A DNA stretch of 28,521 nucleotides from a virus: IMG/VR virus record IMGVR_UViG_3300025889_000707, positions 1-28,521 of that record. One strand, written 5' to 3'. The notes under the pieces were generated by a model. The model saw only the letters and a program-made list of their open reading frames with translations. It was not told where the DNA came from and ran no database searches. Shown one piece after another: positions 17,277 to 22,573 of the stretch (positions are counted from its first letter, which is position 1; every line of letters begins with the position of its first letter). The position numbers were made by a program, and so were the translations under genes.

Positions 17277-18034
17277 CGAAAATATTGACTGTTATTCTTG
17301 CGATTATTTTAGCCAATCGAATTGCTTGGTCAGCTTCGAGTTTAACCTTCGGCACAGCCACAACCGACGTTGTTAATCACGGCTCTCAGTCAGTCGTTGA
17401 TGATCTCGACCCATTTACATGGCTGGCATGGATTTATCCAACATCTTGGGCCGTGAATAGAATTCTGATCAGAAAAGGGGCGGCGGTCACTGGCAGAAAA
17501 GTTATATTCATGAACACGAGCCTCGGTCAATTGCAGGTCAATGTTGACAGGGTCACAACCGACACGGATTACACGACAAATCAAATTATTTCTCTCAATA
17601 ACTGGTGGAGAGTCGGACTTGTGTTTAATAGTCAGGGTTCCGTTAATAACATCGCAAATATCTATTACGCAATAGGGTCAACGGCCCCTATTCGAGAGGC
17701 AACGTATCAGGGCATTACTGACGGCGCAGGTGCGATTGATTCAGACGCGCCGAACCCGCTAACCGTCGGGAACCGCGACGGCTCGGTTGGTGCATTTCCT
17801 GGTCAAATTGCTTGGGTTGGAATTTATAAAGGTGCTCTGACACCAGCGGAGATGGCTGAACAGTTTATAGTCCCATCGTCAACGATGCTGGTTTTCTCTG
17901 CCTATTATGGGCGCGGATCGAGTGACACGGCACTTGTGCAGGATTTAACTGGCAATGGCAGTATTGGGGTTGCAGCTGGAACCGTAGGATCAAGCAACGG
18001 CCCGCCTTTAACATTTTTTGGAGGGAATAGATAA
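17273..18034 (+). CDS. LamG/concanavalin-like lectin protein with signal peptide
   Basis: A 253-residue protein. The first 20 residues (MTKILTVILAIILANRIAWS) form a signal peptide. The mature protein has the pattern of a LamG-3/concanavalin A-like jelly roll: an early strand (SSLTFGTATTDVV), FTWLAWIYPTSWAVNRILIR, a central NNWWRVGLVF strand, and the late motif GQIAWVGIYKGALTPAEMAE that is typical of the last strands of LamG-3 domains. Such domains bind glycans or form trimeric adhesin heads. Overlap with the fibre gene (ATGA) suggests it works with the fibre in host recognition. Signal-peptide cleavage after AWSA is plausible. Confidence 0.78.
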   Translation: MTKILTVILAIILANRIAWSASSLTFGTATTDVVNHGSQSVVDDLDPFTWLAWIYPTSWAVNRILIRKGAAVTGRKVIFMNTSLGQLQVNVDRVTTDTDYTTNQIISLNNWWRVGLVFNSQGSVNNIANIYYAIGSTAPIREATYQGITDGAGAIDSDAPNPLTVGNRDGSVGAFPGQIAWVGIYKGALTPAEMAEQFIVPSSTMLVFSAYYGRGSSDTALVQDLTGNGSIGVAAGTVGSSNGPPLTFFGGNR

Positions 18035-18378
18035 TGTCGAACATGGTGATTTTCAACACAAACGACGGAGAGATTTTAGAGGTTTATCCCGAAGGAGGAT
18101 TCAGCGTACCCGATTATAAAGGGCGCCCAGACGTTCTGATTGATATCGATATGTCGATTCTTAAAACGGTTCCGCGCGATCATGTTAAGGTGGATTTGAA
18201 GGATCACTTTCTTTATGAGATTCCCCAAGAAGAAAAGGACGCCAAAGAGCAAGAAAAGATTGACGCAGAGAACGCCAAGAAATCATTCTCCGACGGAATA
18301 AAAGCAAAGTTTATCGGACTTGGATTTACTGATTCAGAGGTTGACGCAATCAGTTCGGGCAGTTGGAGATATGACTGA
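18034..18378 (+). CDS. Small tail-region protein, unknown function
   Basis: A 114-residue protein starting by TAATG overlap with the lectin gene. It has a beta-rich N-terminus (NMVIFNTNDGEILEVYPEGG), an acidic/basic helical linker (EEKDAKEQEKIDAENAKK) and a C-terminal helical motif FTDSEVDAISSGSW. Its small size and position after the fibre resemble accessory fibre or assembly proteins. The C-terminal coding segment is duplicated just beyond its stop in the -1 frame (see next entry), suggesting recombination at this boundary. Confidence 0.62.
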   Translation: MSNMVIFNTNDGEILEVYPEGGFSVPDYKGRPDVLIDIDMSILKTVPRDHVKVDLKDHFLYEIPQEEKDAKEQEKIDAENAKKSFSDGIKAKFIGLGFTDSEVDAISSGSWRYD

Positions 18379-18419
18379 CACCATCGGAGGCTGACGCAAT
18401 CAGGACGGGTGAGTGGTAA
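18375..18419 (+). pseudogene. Duplicated C-terminal coding remnant
   Basis: Right after the stop at 18378, in the -1 frame, the DNA encodes LTPSEADAIRTGEW and a TAA. This parallels FTDSEVDAISSGSW at the end of the upstream gene. The DNA repeat is visible: 18334-18353 and 18384-18403 match at 18 of 20 bases with a 50-base offset. It has no start codon of its own. It looks like the tail of a related gene left by recombination or duplication, or less probably a C-terminus reached by frameshifting. The 13-mer TGACACCATCGGA of this copy recurs at the start of the next gene (18445). Confidence 0.6.
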
Positions 18420-18443
18420 AAAATATAATTGGGGAGATAATCA

Positions 18444-18749
18444 ATGACACCATCGGAAGAAGAAATAAAAAAAGCCACGGATCAGGTTGAGTTTCGCGTC
18501 AACATGATTTCTAAAATTGATTCTCTCAATGCGACCATTGCATCGCTTGATAAGAGCTTTACTCAATTTAATCAGGGGATGGGGAAAAGAATTGATGAGA
18601 TTGAGAAAGTCCTCATGCAACATTCAATTATAATGCCCGACCTAAAATGTGGCATTGAGGATTATCGTGATTCTAAGAAATGGATATCGAGGATCGTTGT
18701 CGGATCAGTCATTACCGCTCTTTTGGGGCTGGTGATTCTCAAAAAATGA
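18444..18749 (+). CDS. XhlA/holin-like coiled-coil protein with C-terminal TM
   Basis: A 101-residue protein. Residues 1-75 are a charged, heptad-like coiled coil (ISKIDSLNATIASLDKSF and further), and residues about 80-99 form one transmembrane helix (WISRIVVGSVITALLGLVIL) followed by KK. This order, coiled coil then C-terminal membrane helix, is like the XhlA/hemolysin-associated group found in phage lysis cassettes. GGGGAG precedes the ATG. It is followed by an ATGA overlap. A lysis role is inferred from topology and location; a membrane tether or other accessory is possible. Confidence 0.6.
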   Translation: MTPSEEEIKKATDQVEFRVNMISKIDSLNATIASLDKSFTQFNQGMGKRIDEIEKVLMQHSIIMPDLKCGIEDYRDSKKWISRIVVGSVITALLGLVILKK

Positions 18750-19048
18750 AACGTCTATATCGGGAATTTAAGAGTTTCTTTGTGAGGGACATATCAAAGC
18801 AAAATTTGTCTGAATGGAAACAAACCATCATCGGCATGAAGCAGACGGCTATTGATAGGAAGCTAGAAAATATCTTTAAGACGCTATCAGAGCTTAAGAA
18901 AATCGAGGATCGGAATTATTCCAAGTTTCTATTGATCGAAGCCAATCAATCATTGACGACAAAATCCATGAATGACATTCGAGGCGACTTGAGCAATGTC
19001 TTGAGAGAGATTCATGCTTTGCTTGTCGAGACGGGCAAAAAGGGGTAA
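18746..19048 (+). CDS. Small helical protein of the lysis region
   Basis: A 100-residue protein beginning at the ATG that overlaps the previous stop. A longer in-frame start at 18680 would lie deep inside the upstream gene and is rejected. The product is highly charged and helical (KQTAIDRKLENIFKTLSELK), without signal peptide or membrane segment. It ends 2 bases before the next start. The function is not recognised; the tight coupling suggests it acts with the preceding holin-like protein. Confidence 0.6.
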   Translation: MKRLYREFKSFFVRDISKQNLSEWKQTIIGMKQTAIDRKLENIFKTLSELKKIEDRNYSKFLLIEANQSLTTKSMNDIRGDLSNVLREIHALLVETGKKG

Positions 19049-19050
19049 AT

Positions 19051-19488
19051 ATGGAGAATAGCACGCCGATACCGTTGATGGTAATTAAAAGAATAGCCCT
19101 TAGCCAAGATTGGACGCTAGGGGTTATTTTATCGGAAGGGAAAATTCCATTTGCGCTCACAATGGAAAGGCCGTGGCTCAATAATCAAAAGTCTGTTTCT
19201 TGCATACCTAAAGGGGAATATACCTGCAAGCGTGTTGTGAAGCCAAAACACGGATCATGCTTTGAGGTCACGAATGTCCCTAACAGGACTGATATCCTGA
19301 TTCACAAGGGGAATTTTGTATGGGATAGCGAGGGGTGCATTATTCTTGGAGAGAACTATCAGGACGTGATGACATCGAAGTCGGATAAACCCGTAACTTC
19401 CGTTCAGTCCAGCGGAGTGGCTTACCATGAATTTATGATGCTTCTGGACAAAAAAGACGAATTCAAACTGGTGATTACAGAATGCTAG
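19051..19488 (+). CDS. DUF5675-family protein, possible cell-wall enzyme
   Basis: A 145-residue protein with the DUF5675 pattern: an N-terminal strand pair (DWTLGVILSEGKIPFALTME), CIPKGEYTCKR near residues 50-60, VPNRTDILIHKGNF near 76-89, and SEGCIILG near 93-101. The histidine of ILIHKGN and the cysteine of EGCIILG recall the H...SHGC arrangement of L,D-transpeptidase-like enzymes, so cell-wall action is plausible but unproven for this family. It lies in the probable lysis region. No other recognisable endolysin is present in the window, making this the best candidate for a lysis enzyme after the hydrolase at 20171. Confidence 0.72.
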   Translation: MENSTPIPLMVIKRIALSQDWTLGVILSEGKIPFALTMERPWLNNQKSVSCIPKGEYTCKRVVKPKHGSCFEVTNVPNRTDILIHKGNFVWDSEGCIILGENYQDVMTSKSDKPVTSVQSSGVAYHEFMMLLDKKDEFKLVITEC

Positions 19489-19589
19489 CTAGATGTGATC
19501 ATTGCGGATATCAGTTTATTAAAAAAGACGAGAGTGATGTTTTATCTTATTGCGAGAAATGCGAAAAAATAACAATATGCGAAAACTAA
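19482..19589 (+). CDS. 35-residue zinc-ribbon microprotein
   Basis: An ORF starting at an ATG 7 bases before the end of the DUF5675 gene. Residues 5-8 read CDHC and residues 24-27 read CEKC, a complete two-knuckle zinc-ribbon spacing, followed by another Cys near the end. Short proteins of this Com/zinc-ribbon type are common in phages. The overlap with both neighbours and the four well-placed cysteines support a real gene, though too short for standard callers. Confidence 0.55.
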   Translation: MLARCDHCGYQFIKKDESDVLSYCEKCEKITICEN

Positions 19590-19687
19590 TTGACGTTCTC
19601 ATGCTTTTTGGAATCCCAATTATAATCTGTCTACTTCCGCTTATTGGGCTTTTAATTTTAATCGAGGTAATAATCAATGGACATTGA
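19577..19687 (+). CDS. 36-residue single-TM microprotein
   Basis: This ORF begins inside the end of the zinc-ribbon microgene. After MRKLID it is almost wholly hydrophobic (VLMLFGIPIIICLLPLIGLL) and ends EVIINGH. One membrane helix is evident. Its position in the lysis region and its overlap with another membrane microprotein make it a candidate holin/antiholin or membrane accessory, without direct evidence. Confidence 0.5.
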   Translation: MRKLIDVLMLFGIPIIICLLPLIGLLILIEVIINGH

Positions 19688-19763
19688 CGGTGCCGGAGTC
19701 TGGTTCTGGGGATGCATGATTAACCTGCTACCTTTAATTGTATGCATTCTGTTTACACAATAA
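19677..19763 (+). CDS. 28-residue membrane microprotein
   Basis: The ATG lies 8 bases before the stop of the preceding ORF. The product has a short acidic N-terminus (MDIDGAG) and a hydrophobic body with two Trp and two Cys (VWFWGCMINLLPLIVCILF). It could span the membrane once. Support comes from overlap and hydrophobicity only. Confidence 0.42.
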   Translation: MDIDGAGVWFWGCMINLLPLIVCILFTQ

Positions 19764-19770
19764 ATACATT

Positions 19771-19797
19771 AGTTACATACTAGTTACATATAGTTAC
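19771..19797 (+). repeat. Short AGTTACAT repeats at one-helical-turn spacing
   Basis: AGTTACAT occurs at 19771-19778 and 19782-19789, with a shortened AGTTAC at 19792-19797, a spacing of 11 and 10 bases, just upstream of the lipoprotein gene. GAGTTACATT also appears at 19837-19846. Such phasing would suit a protein-binding site; nothing proves this. Confidence 0.4.
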
Positions 19798-19816
19798 CGT
19801 CGACGATTTTACATAT

Positions 19817-20083
19817 ATGCGTAAAAAAATACATTTGAGTTACATTAAAATTGCATTAATCGGTTTAGCCATAATCGGGTGCGCTAAGAAGCCGGAGCCT
19901 AAGAATTACCCTTTAACTGGCCCCTGCTATCTATGGAACCTTGTCGAAGTGAAGAGAGAAGGGAAGAAAAAACTTTGTTGGACTATGTGGAAAGACGACA
20001 AAACGCTAAGATGCAATCGGGAACGTGGTCATGCTGGACGCCATCATATACATTATGTTAATGACTGCGTGGCTATATTTTGA
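19817..20083 (+). CDS. Small lipoprotein
   Basis: An 88-residue protein with a basic start (MRKKIHLSYIK), hydrophobic core and lipobox-like end LAIIGC, so Cys22 would be lipidated and the protein anchored in a membrane. The mature part has five more cysteines and a His-rich segment (CNRERGHAGRHHIHYVNDC) that could bind metal or form disulfides. No Shine-Dalgarno sequence precedes the ATG. Being close to the integrase it may be a lysogenic-conversion gene, such as a superinfection-exclusion lipoprotein, or an outer-membrane lysis component. Both are inferences. Confidence 0.65.
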   Translation: MRKKIHLSYIKIALIGLAIIGCAKKPEPKNYPLTGPCYLWNLVEVKREGKKKLCWTMWKDDKTLRCNRERGHAGRHHIHYVNDCVAIF

Positions 20084-20169
20084 GGAAATTAAAGCGTTTG
20101 GCTCTATGGCTCAAGGATCATTACAAGGACGGGCGATTCTTTGTGACTCTCTTTAAGTGGAGGTGGTGA
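20080..20169 (+). CDS. 29-residue basic amphipathic microprotein (TTG start)
   Basis: A TTG overlapping the lipoprotein stop (TTGA) opens an ORF that ends 1 base before the hydrolase ATG. It reads LRKLKRLALWLKDHYKDGRF and then FVTLFKWRW, a basic, amphipathic, Trp-rich peptide. The precise fit between two genes supports it; the rare start and size leave doubt. The alternative frame from the ATG at 20061 gives a less convincing peptide. Confidence 0.4.
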   Translation: MRKLKRLALWLKDHYKDGRFFVTLFKWRW

Positions 20170-20170
20170 G

Positions 20171-20857
20171 ATGAGTCTGGACATTTTTTTAATTCACGGA
20201 ATAGGCCAGAAATTCGATCCGTCATCCTACGATGACTTTGTAAATGGAATCAGGAAGTACCTACCCCTTGATTCGGACATTGTATGGCATCCGATTGATT
20301 ATAGCTCCCTGTTGGCTCCAAGAGAGGCAAAGATTTACTCATGGATGAAACACTTGCCGTGGCCCAAGGTTAGGCGGTTTGCTTGTGATTTTATTGGAGA
20401 TGTCTTGGCCTATGGATATCCCAAGAGGCCACCCGAAGAAGGTGATTTTATACATGACCTCAACAAACTTCTGGGCCAAGAGTTCGCTAAGTGTAGGGAC
20501 AATTCAAAGCGTGTCATTATAGGCCATTCCCTCGGCTCAATCGTGGGCTACGGCGCAACATTTGATTTCAAGACTGATTGCTTAATTGTAATGGGAAGCC
20601 CTTTTTGTTACTTTTCTGTCAGATATAAAAACTTTGGTGAGATGAACCCAGACCTTCCGCAATTTCATAACTTCTGGCGTGGGCGTGATCCTGTTTCTAC
20701 GATTATTTCAAAGAATCCAAACTTTAAGATGGTGCATGACTATGAGGTTAAATCCTTCAATCCTCTAAATCAATTCATGCTTCGGAGTCACGGTATCTAT
20801 TGGAAGAGTAAATTTGTCCATGAAAAGATTGCTAAAATTATTCAGTCTTTGGCTTGA
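20171..20857 (+). CDS. Alpha/beta hydrolase (serine esterase/lipase-like)
   Basis: A 228-residue alpha/beta hydrolase. HGIG at residues 9-12 forms the oxyanion-hole loop, GHSLG at 118-122 is the nucleophile elbow with Ser120, and Asp173 (RGRDPVS) and His207 (SHGIYW) fit the remaining triad in the right order. No signal peptide is present. The substrate is unknown: phage enzymes of this fold can act on envelope lipids or esters during lysis, or can be carried as cargo genes. GGAGGTGG directly precedes the ATG. It is the last + strand gene before the attachment region and is convergent with the integrase. Confidence 0.78.
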   Translation: MSLDIFLIHGIGQKFDPSSYDDFVNGIRKYLPLDSDIVWHPIDYSSLLAPREAKIYSWMKHLPWPKVRRFACDFIGDVLAYGYPKRPPEEGDFIHDLNKLLGQEFAKCRDNSKRVIIGHSLGSIVGYGATFDFKTDCLIVMGSPFCYFSVRYKNFGEMNPDLPQFHNFWRGRDPVSTIISKNPNFKMVHDYEVKSFNPLNQFMLRSHGIYWKSKFVHEKIAKIIQSLA

Positions 20858-20901
20858 TTTCAATAAAAAAACCCAATTATAACCCAAAAACAATATATTC
20901 T

Positions 20902-20967
20902 CCGTCGATGAAACACGCTTTCCAGGCGAGCCGTTTAAGCCACTCACGCACCCCTCCTCATCGACGG
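20902..20967. repeat. Inverted repeat flanking the tRNA half
   Basis: CCGTCGATGA (20902-20911) and TCATCGACGG (20958-20967) are perfect 10-bp inverted repeats separated by 46 bases. They enclose the tRNA-Ser 5' half almost exactly. They may be core-flanking recombinase sites of attP or a cruciform-forming element. Confidence 0.65.
20911..20957 (-). tRNA. 5' half of a tRNA-Ser(GGA) within putative attP (incomplete)
   Basis: Read on the - strand, 20957 to 20911 looks like a tRNA-Ser from its 5' end to the end of the anticodon arm: acceptor strand GGAGGGG, TG, D-arm CGT-GAGTGGCTTAA-ACG with three perfect pairs, then anticodon stem CTCGC, loop CTGGAAA (U33, anticodon GGA, A37) and GCGTG. Four of the five anticodon-stem pairs form; T-T is the mismatch. 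No variable arm, T-arm or 3' acceptor strand follows, so it cannot be a functional tRNA. It is best read as the host-identical segment of an attachment site used by the adjacent integrase. Confidence 0.68.
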
Positions 20968-20993
20968 TAAATCAAGACTTATCCACAGGCGGA

Positions 20994-21078
20994 TTATTGG
21001 GTAAATTTGGGTCAATCGTGACAACGTAGGCCATTGTTTGGTCTTGAAAACTTTGAAAACCCAAATTTTACCCAATAA
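20994..21078. other. Putative attP arm sites (17-bp inverted repeat)
   Basis: ATTGGGTAAATTTGGGT at 20996-21012 and ACCCAAATTTTACCCAAT at 21059-21076 are inverted repeats with one extra T; the match extends two bases outward on each side (TT/AA). The gap is 46 bases, as in the other inverted repeat nearby. Further ACCCAA motifs occur at 20871 and 20882. The location next to the 3' end of the integrase gene fits integrase arm-binding sites. A transcription terminator is unlikely with such a large loop. Confidence 0.55.
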
Positions 21079-21080
21079 AA

Positions 21081-22028
21081 TCATAGCCGTACTCGGATCA
21101 TTCTTTCCGCAAGATAGTGGGGCTGGAAGTGAGCATACCTTTGAACCATTGAAAGCGTTCCCCACCCGCCAAGAACCCTTAAATCGGCCAAGGTTCCGCC
21201 GGATTTGAGGTAAGCCGAGGCCCAAGTATGCCGAAGGTCATGGGGCCTTATACGGCCCATTCTAGCGCGGGCGACGGCCTTTCTAAACGCGCTTTCAAGC
21301 CCGTCCTTTGTCCATGCTCCTACTATCGTTAATAGCAACTTCCGCGTCATAGGACGCAAGGGAATGTGACGGCTTCCTGTTTTGCCTGAAATATTAACGC
21401 CGTGTTCTGAGATGTTATCTGATGTTATATTCAAAAACTCTCCGATCCTCATTCCGGTATTATAAAGGACGTAAATAACCCTCCGCAATCGGGGGGAGGA
21501 TGCTTTGTAGAATGTTGCCATGTCTTCCCTTGATAGGAACCGCGCCACGTCTTGTTCCTTAAATTGGCTGACAGATTTACATGGGTTAGCGGTTAAGTAC
21601 CCCGCGCGGACGCAAAACTCAAAGAATGTTTTGAGATTGCGAATAACCATGTTGATCCCAGCAACCTTCCTGAACTCTAAAAGCCGATTCTTGAATTGCT
21701 CAACCTCTTGGGGCGTTATAGTCTGAATCTTCCTATCTCCAAACTCCCCTAAGAACGGTGAAAGAGAGGTTCGGGCTATTTCCGCCGTCCGTGGCCTTAC
21801 AGTCTTGCCCATAACTTCAAGATATTCGCGCATACAGATTTTGACTGTGGTGGTAGCAAGAGAGGGATTTTGCCTTAGAACAAGCCCTTCTTCAATCTCG
21901 GCTTCAATGATCTTGGCTGTACGCCGATGGGTTCCGGCCCTTCGGCTCTTCTGGACTCCGTTTTCATTCCAGCGGACTATATAGCGCGGGCCTTTTTTGG
22001 TTTGATAGGTTTCCGTCCAAGGTGGCAT
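21081..22028 (-). CDS. int: Tyrosine recombinase, phage integrase
   Basis: A 315-residue integrase that would recombine attP with a host attB, probably a tRNA-Ser gene. It has an N-terminal arm-binding-like region (GPRYIVRWNENGVQKSRRAG), a SAM-like core-binding domain around residues 60-145, and a catalytic domain with Arg194 (TGMRIGE), Lys216 (SGKTGSRHIPL), His263-x-x-Arg266 (HDLRHT), Trp289 in place of the second histidine (LGGWG, a known substitution) and Tyr298 (QRYAHF). It is complete, lies downstream of the repressor on the same strand and is probably cotranscribed with it. The putative attP lies immediately beyond its stop. Confidence 0.93.
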   Translation of the reverse strand: MPPWTETYQTKKGPRYIVRWNENGVQKSRRAGTHRRTAKIIEAEIEEGLVLRQNPSLATTTVKICMREYLEVMGKTVRPRTAEIARTSLSPFLGEFGDRKIQTITPQEVEQFKNRLLEFRKVAGINMVIRNLKTFFEFCVRAGYLTANPCKSVSQFKEQDVARFLSREDMATFYKASSPRLRRVIYVLYNTGMRIGEFLNITSDNISEHGVNISGKTGSRHIPLRPMTRKLLLTIVGAWTKDGLESAFRKAVARARMGRIRPHDLRHTWASAYLKSGGTLADLRVLGGWGTLSMVQRYAHFQPHYLAERMIRVRL

Positions 22029-22073
22029 TTATTGGTTAATCATTACCTTATATTGTTTATAAAAACCCGAAGA

Positions 22074-22316
22074 CTACATTGCTTTCCGGTGTCGATGCTC
22101 GTTGCGTTTCTCTAATACCAAAGGGACTGGTTGATCTGATAGTTTTTTTTTACCTACTTCCTCTAATCCTATTCTTGCCAAATTTTCCAAAGCTTTGCTG
22201 AAACTCCATTGATGTTCATCTGCATAGTCACGCACCAATTTTGCGACATCATAGTTCATACTGATGCCTGTGGAAATTGTCTTTCCATATTTTTGTCTCG
22301 ACGGTAAATTAGCCAT
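22074..22316 (-). CDS. Ribbon-helix-helix repressor candidate
   Basis: An 80-residue protein. Residues 12-53 fit a ribbon-helix-helix (CopG/Arc type): a short beta strand (KTISTGISM), helix A (YDVAKLVRDYADEHQ), a turn (WSF) and helix B (SKALENLARIGLEEV). These dimers bind palindromic operators through the beta ribbon. It is divergent from the early operon and only 22 bases from its promoter, where a perfect 18-bp palindrome lies between -35 and -10. I infer it represses the early promoter and possibly its own. No Shine-Dalgarno sequence precedes its ATG. It could instead be an integrase regulator, but no other repressor candidate is seen in the window. Confidence 0.72.
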   Translation of the reverse strand: MANLPSRQKYGKTISTGISMNYDVAKLVRDYADEHQWSFSKALENLARIGLEEVGKKKLSDQPVPLVLEKRNEHRHRKAM

Positions 22317-22338
22317 AAAAAATATTTTAATTTAAGAC

Positions 22339-22367
22339 TTGACAATATATGCATATATTGTTATATT
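22339..22367 (+). promoter_or_regulatory. Early promoter with embedded palindromic operator
   Basis: TTGACA (22339-22344), a 17-base spacer and TATATT (22362-22367) form a near-consensus sigma-70 promoter reading rightward. The spacer contains most of CAATATATGCATATATTG (22343-22360), an exact 18-bp palindrome, so a dimeric repressor here would block RNA polymerase. A second short palindrome TATGCATA (22367-22374) lies 19 bp further on, at the expected start point. Confidence 0.8.
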
Positions 22368-22373
22368 ATGCAT

Positions 22374-22412
22374 ATGATGAATCGCGACTATAAGTTAAGG
22401 CGACCCAAATAA
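22374..22412 (+). CDS. Possible leaderless 12-residue leader peptide
   Basis: ATGATG lies exactly 7 bases after the -10 box, so the transcript would start at or next to this AUG. The ORF encodes MMNRDYKLRRPK and stops at 22412. Leaderless translation in this position is possible, but so short an ORF can occur by chance. Its DNA includes GAATCGCGA (22379-22387), which is complementary to the leader RNA segment at 22481-22489. Confidence 0.35.
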   Translation: MMNRDYKLRRPK

Positions 22413-22419
22413 TATGATC

Positions 22420-22573
22420 CGAATCGCGAGCTTGGATCGCTTTTTTTATTTCACAAATTTAGAGCATGGTGCGGAGTTTCTCGCGATTCGCCACACCGTA
22501 AAAAAGCCAGGCAAAAAGAAAACTATCCTTCGCGGGAGAAAAACTTTGAGCCTGGCTTGCTCGTTTCTATCCC
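22420..22573 (+). ncRNA. Structured leader / C4-like antisense RNA candidate
   Basis: This stretch lies between the early promoter and the first clear gene. Perfect inverted repeats are visible: CGAATCGCGAG (22420-22430) with CTCGCGATTCG (22480-22490), and AAGCCAGGC (22504-22512) with GCCTGGCTT (22550-22558). GCGA-N7-TCGC followed by seven T (22426-22447) could be a weak terminator that competes with the first pairing. The hairpin pair and the TCGCGATTCGCCACACC segment remind me of C4 antisense RNAs of P1-type phages, from memory. A loop sequence ATCCTT (22525-22530) could pair with AAGGAT upstream of the next gene. An overlapping 90-codon ORF (22414-22686) exists but has no Shine-Dalgarno sequence and no recognisable protein pattern, so I prefer RNA. 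Confidence 0.45.

Noticed and set aside
18334-18419. Programmed -1 frameshift joining the gene to its second C-terminus
   Set aside because: No slippery heptamer or following pseudoknot was seen at the overlap; a duplication scar is simpler.
20911-20957. A complete functional tRNA gene
   Set aside because: The variable arm, T-arm and 3' acceptor strand are absent, and one anticodon-stem pair is mismatched.
20994-21078. The 17-bp inverted repeat as a bidirectional terminator between the hydrolase and integrase genes
   Set aside because: The 46-base loop is too large for an efficient intrinsic terminator; attachment-site arms fit better.
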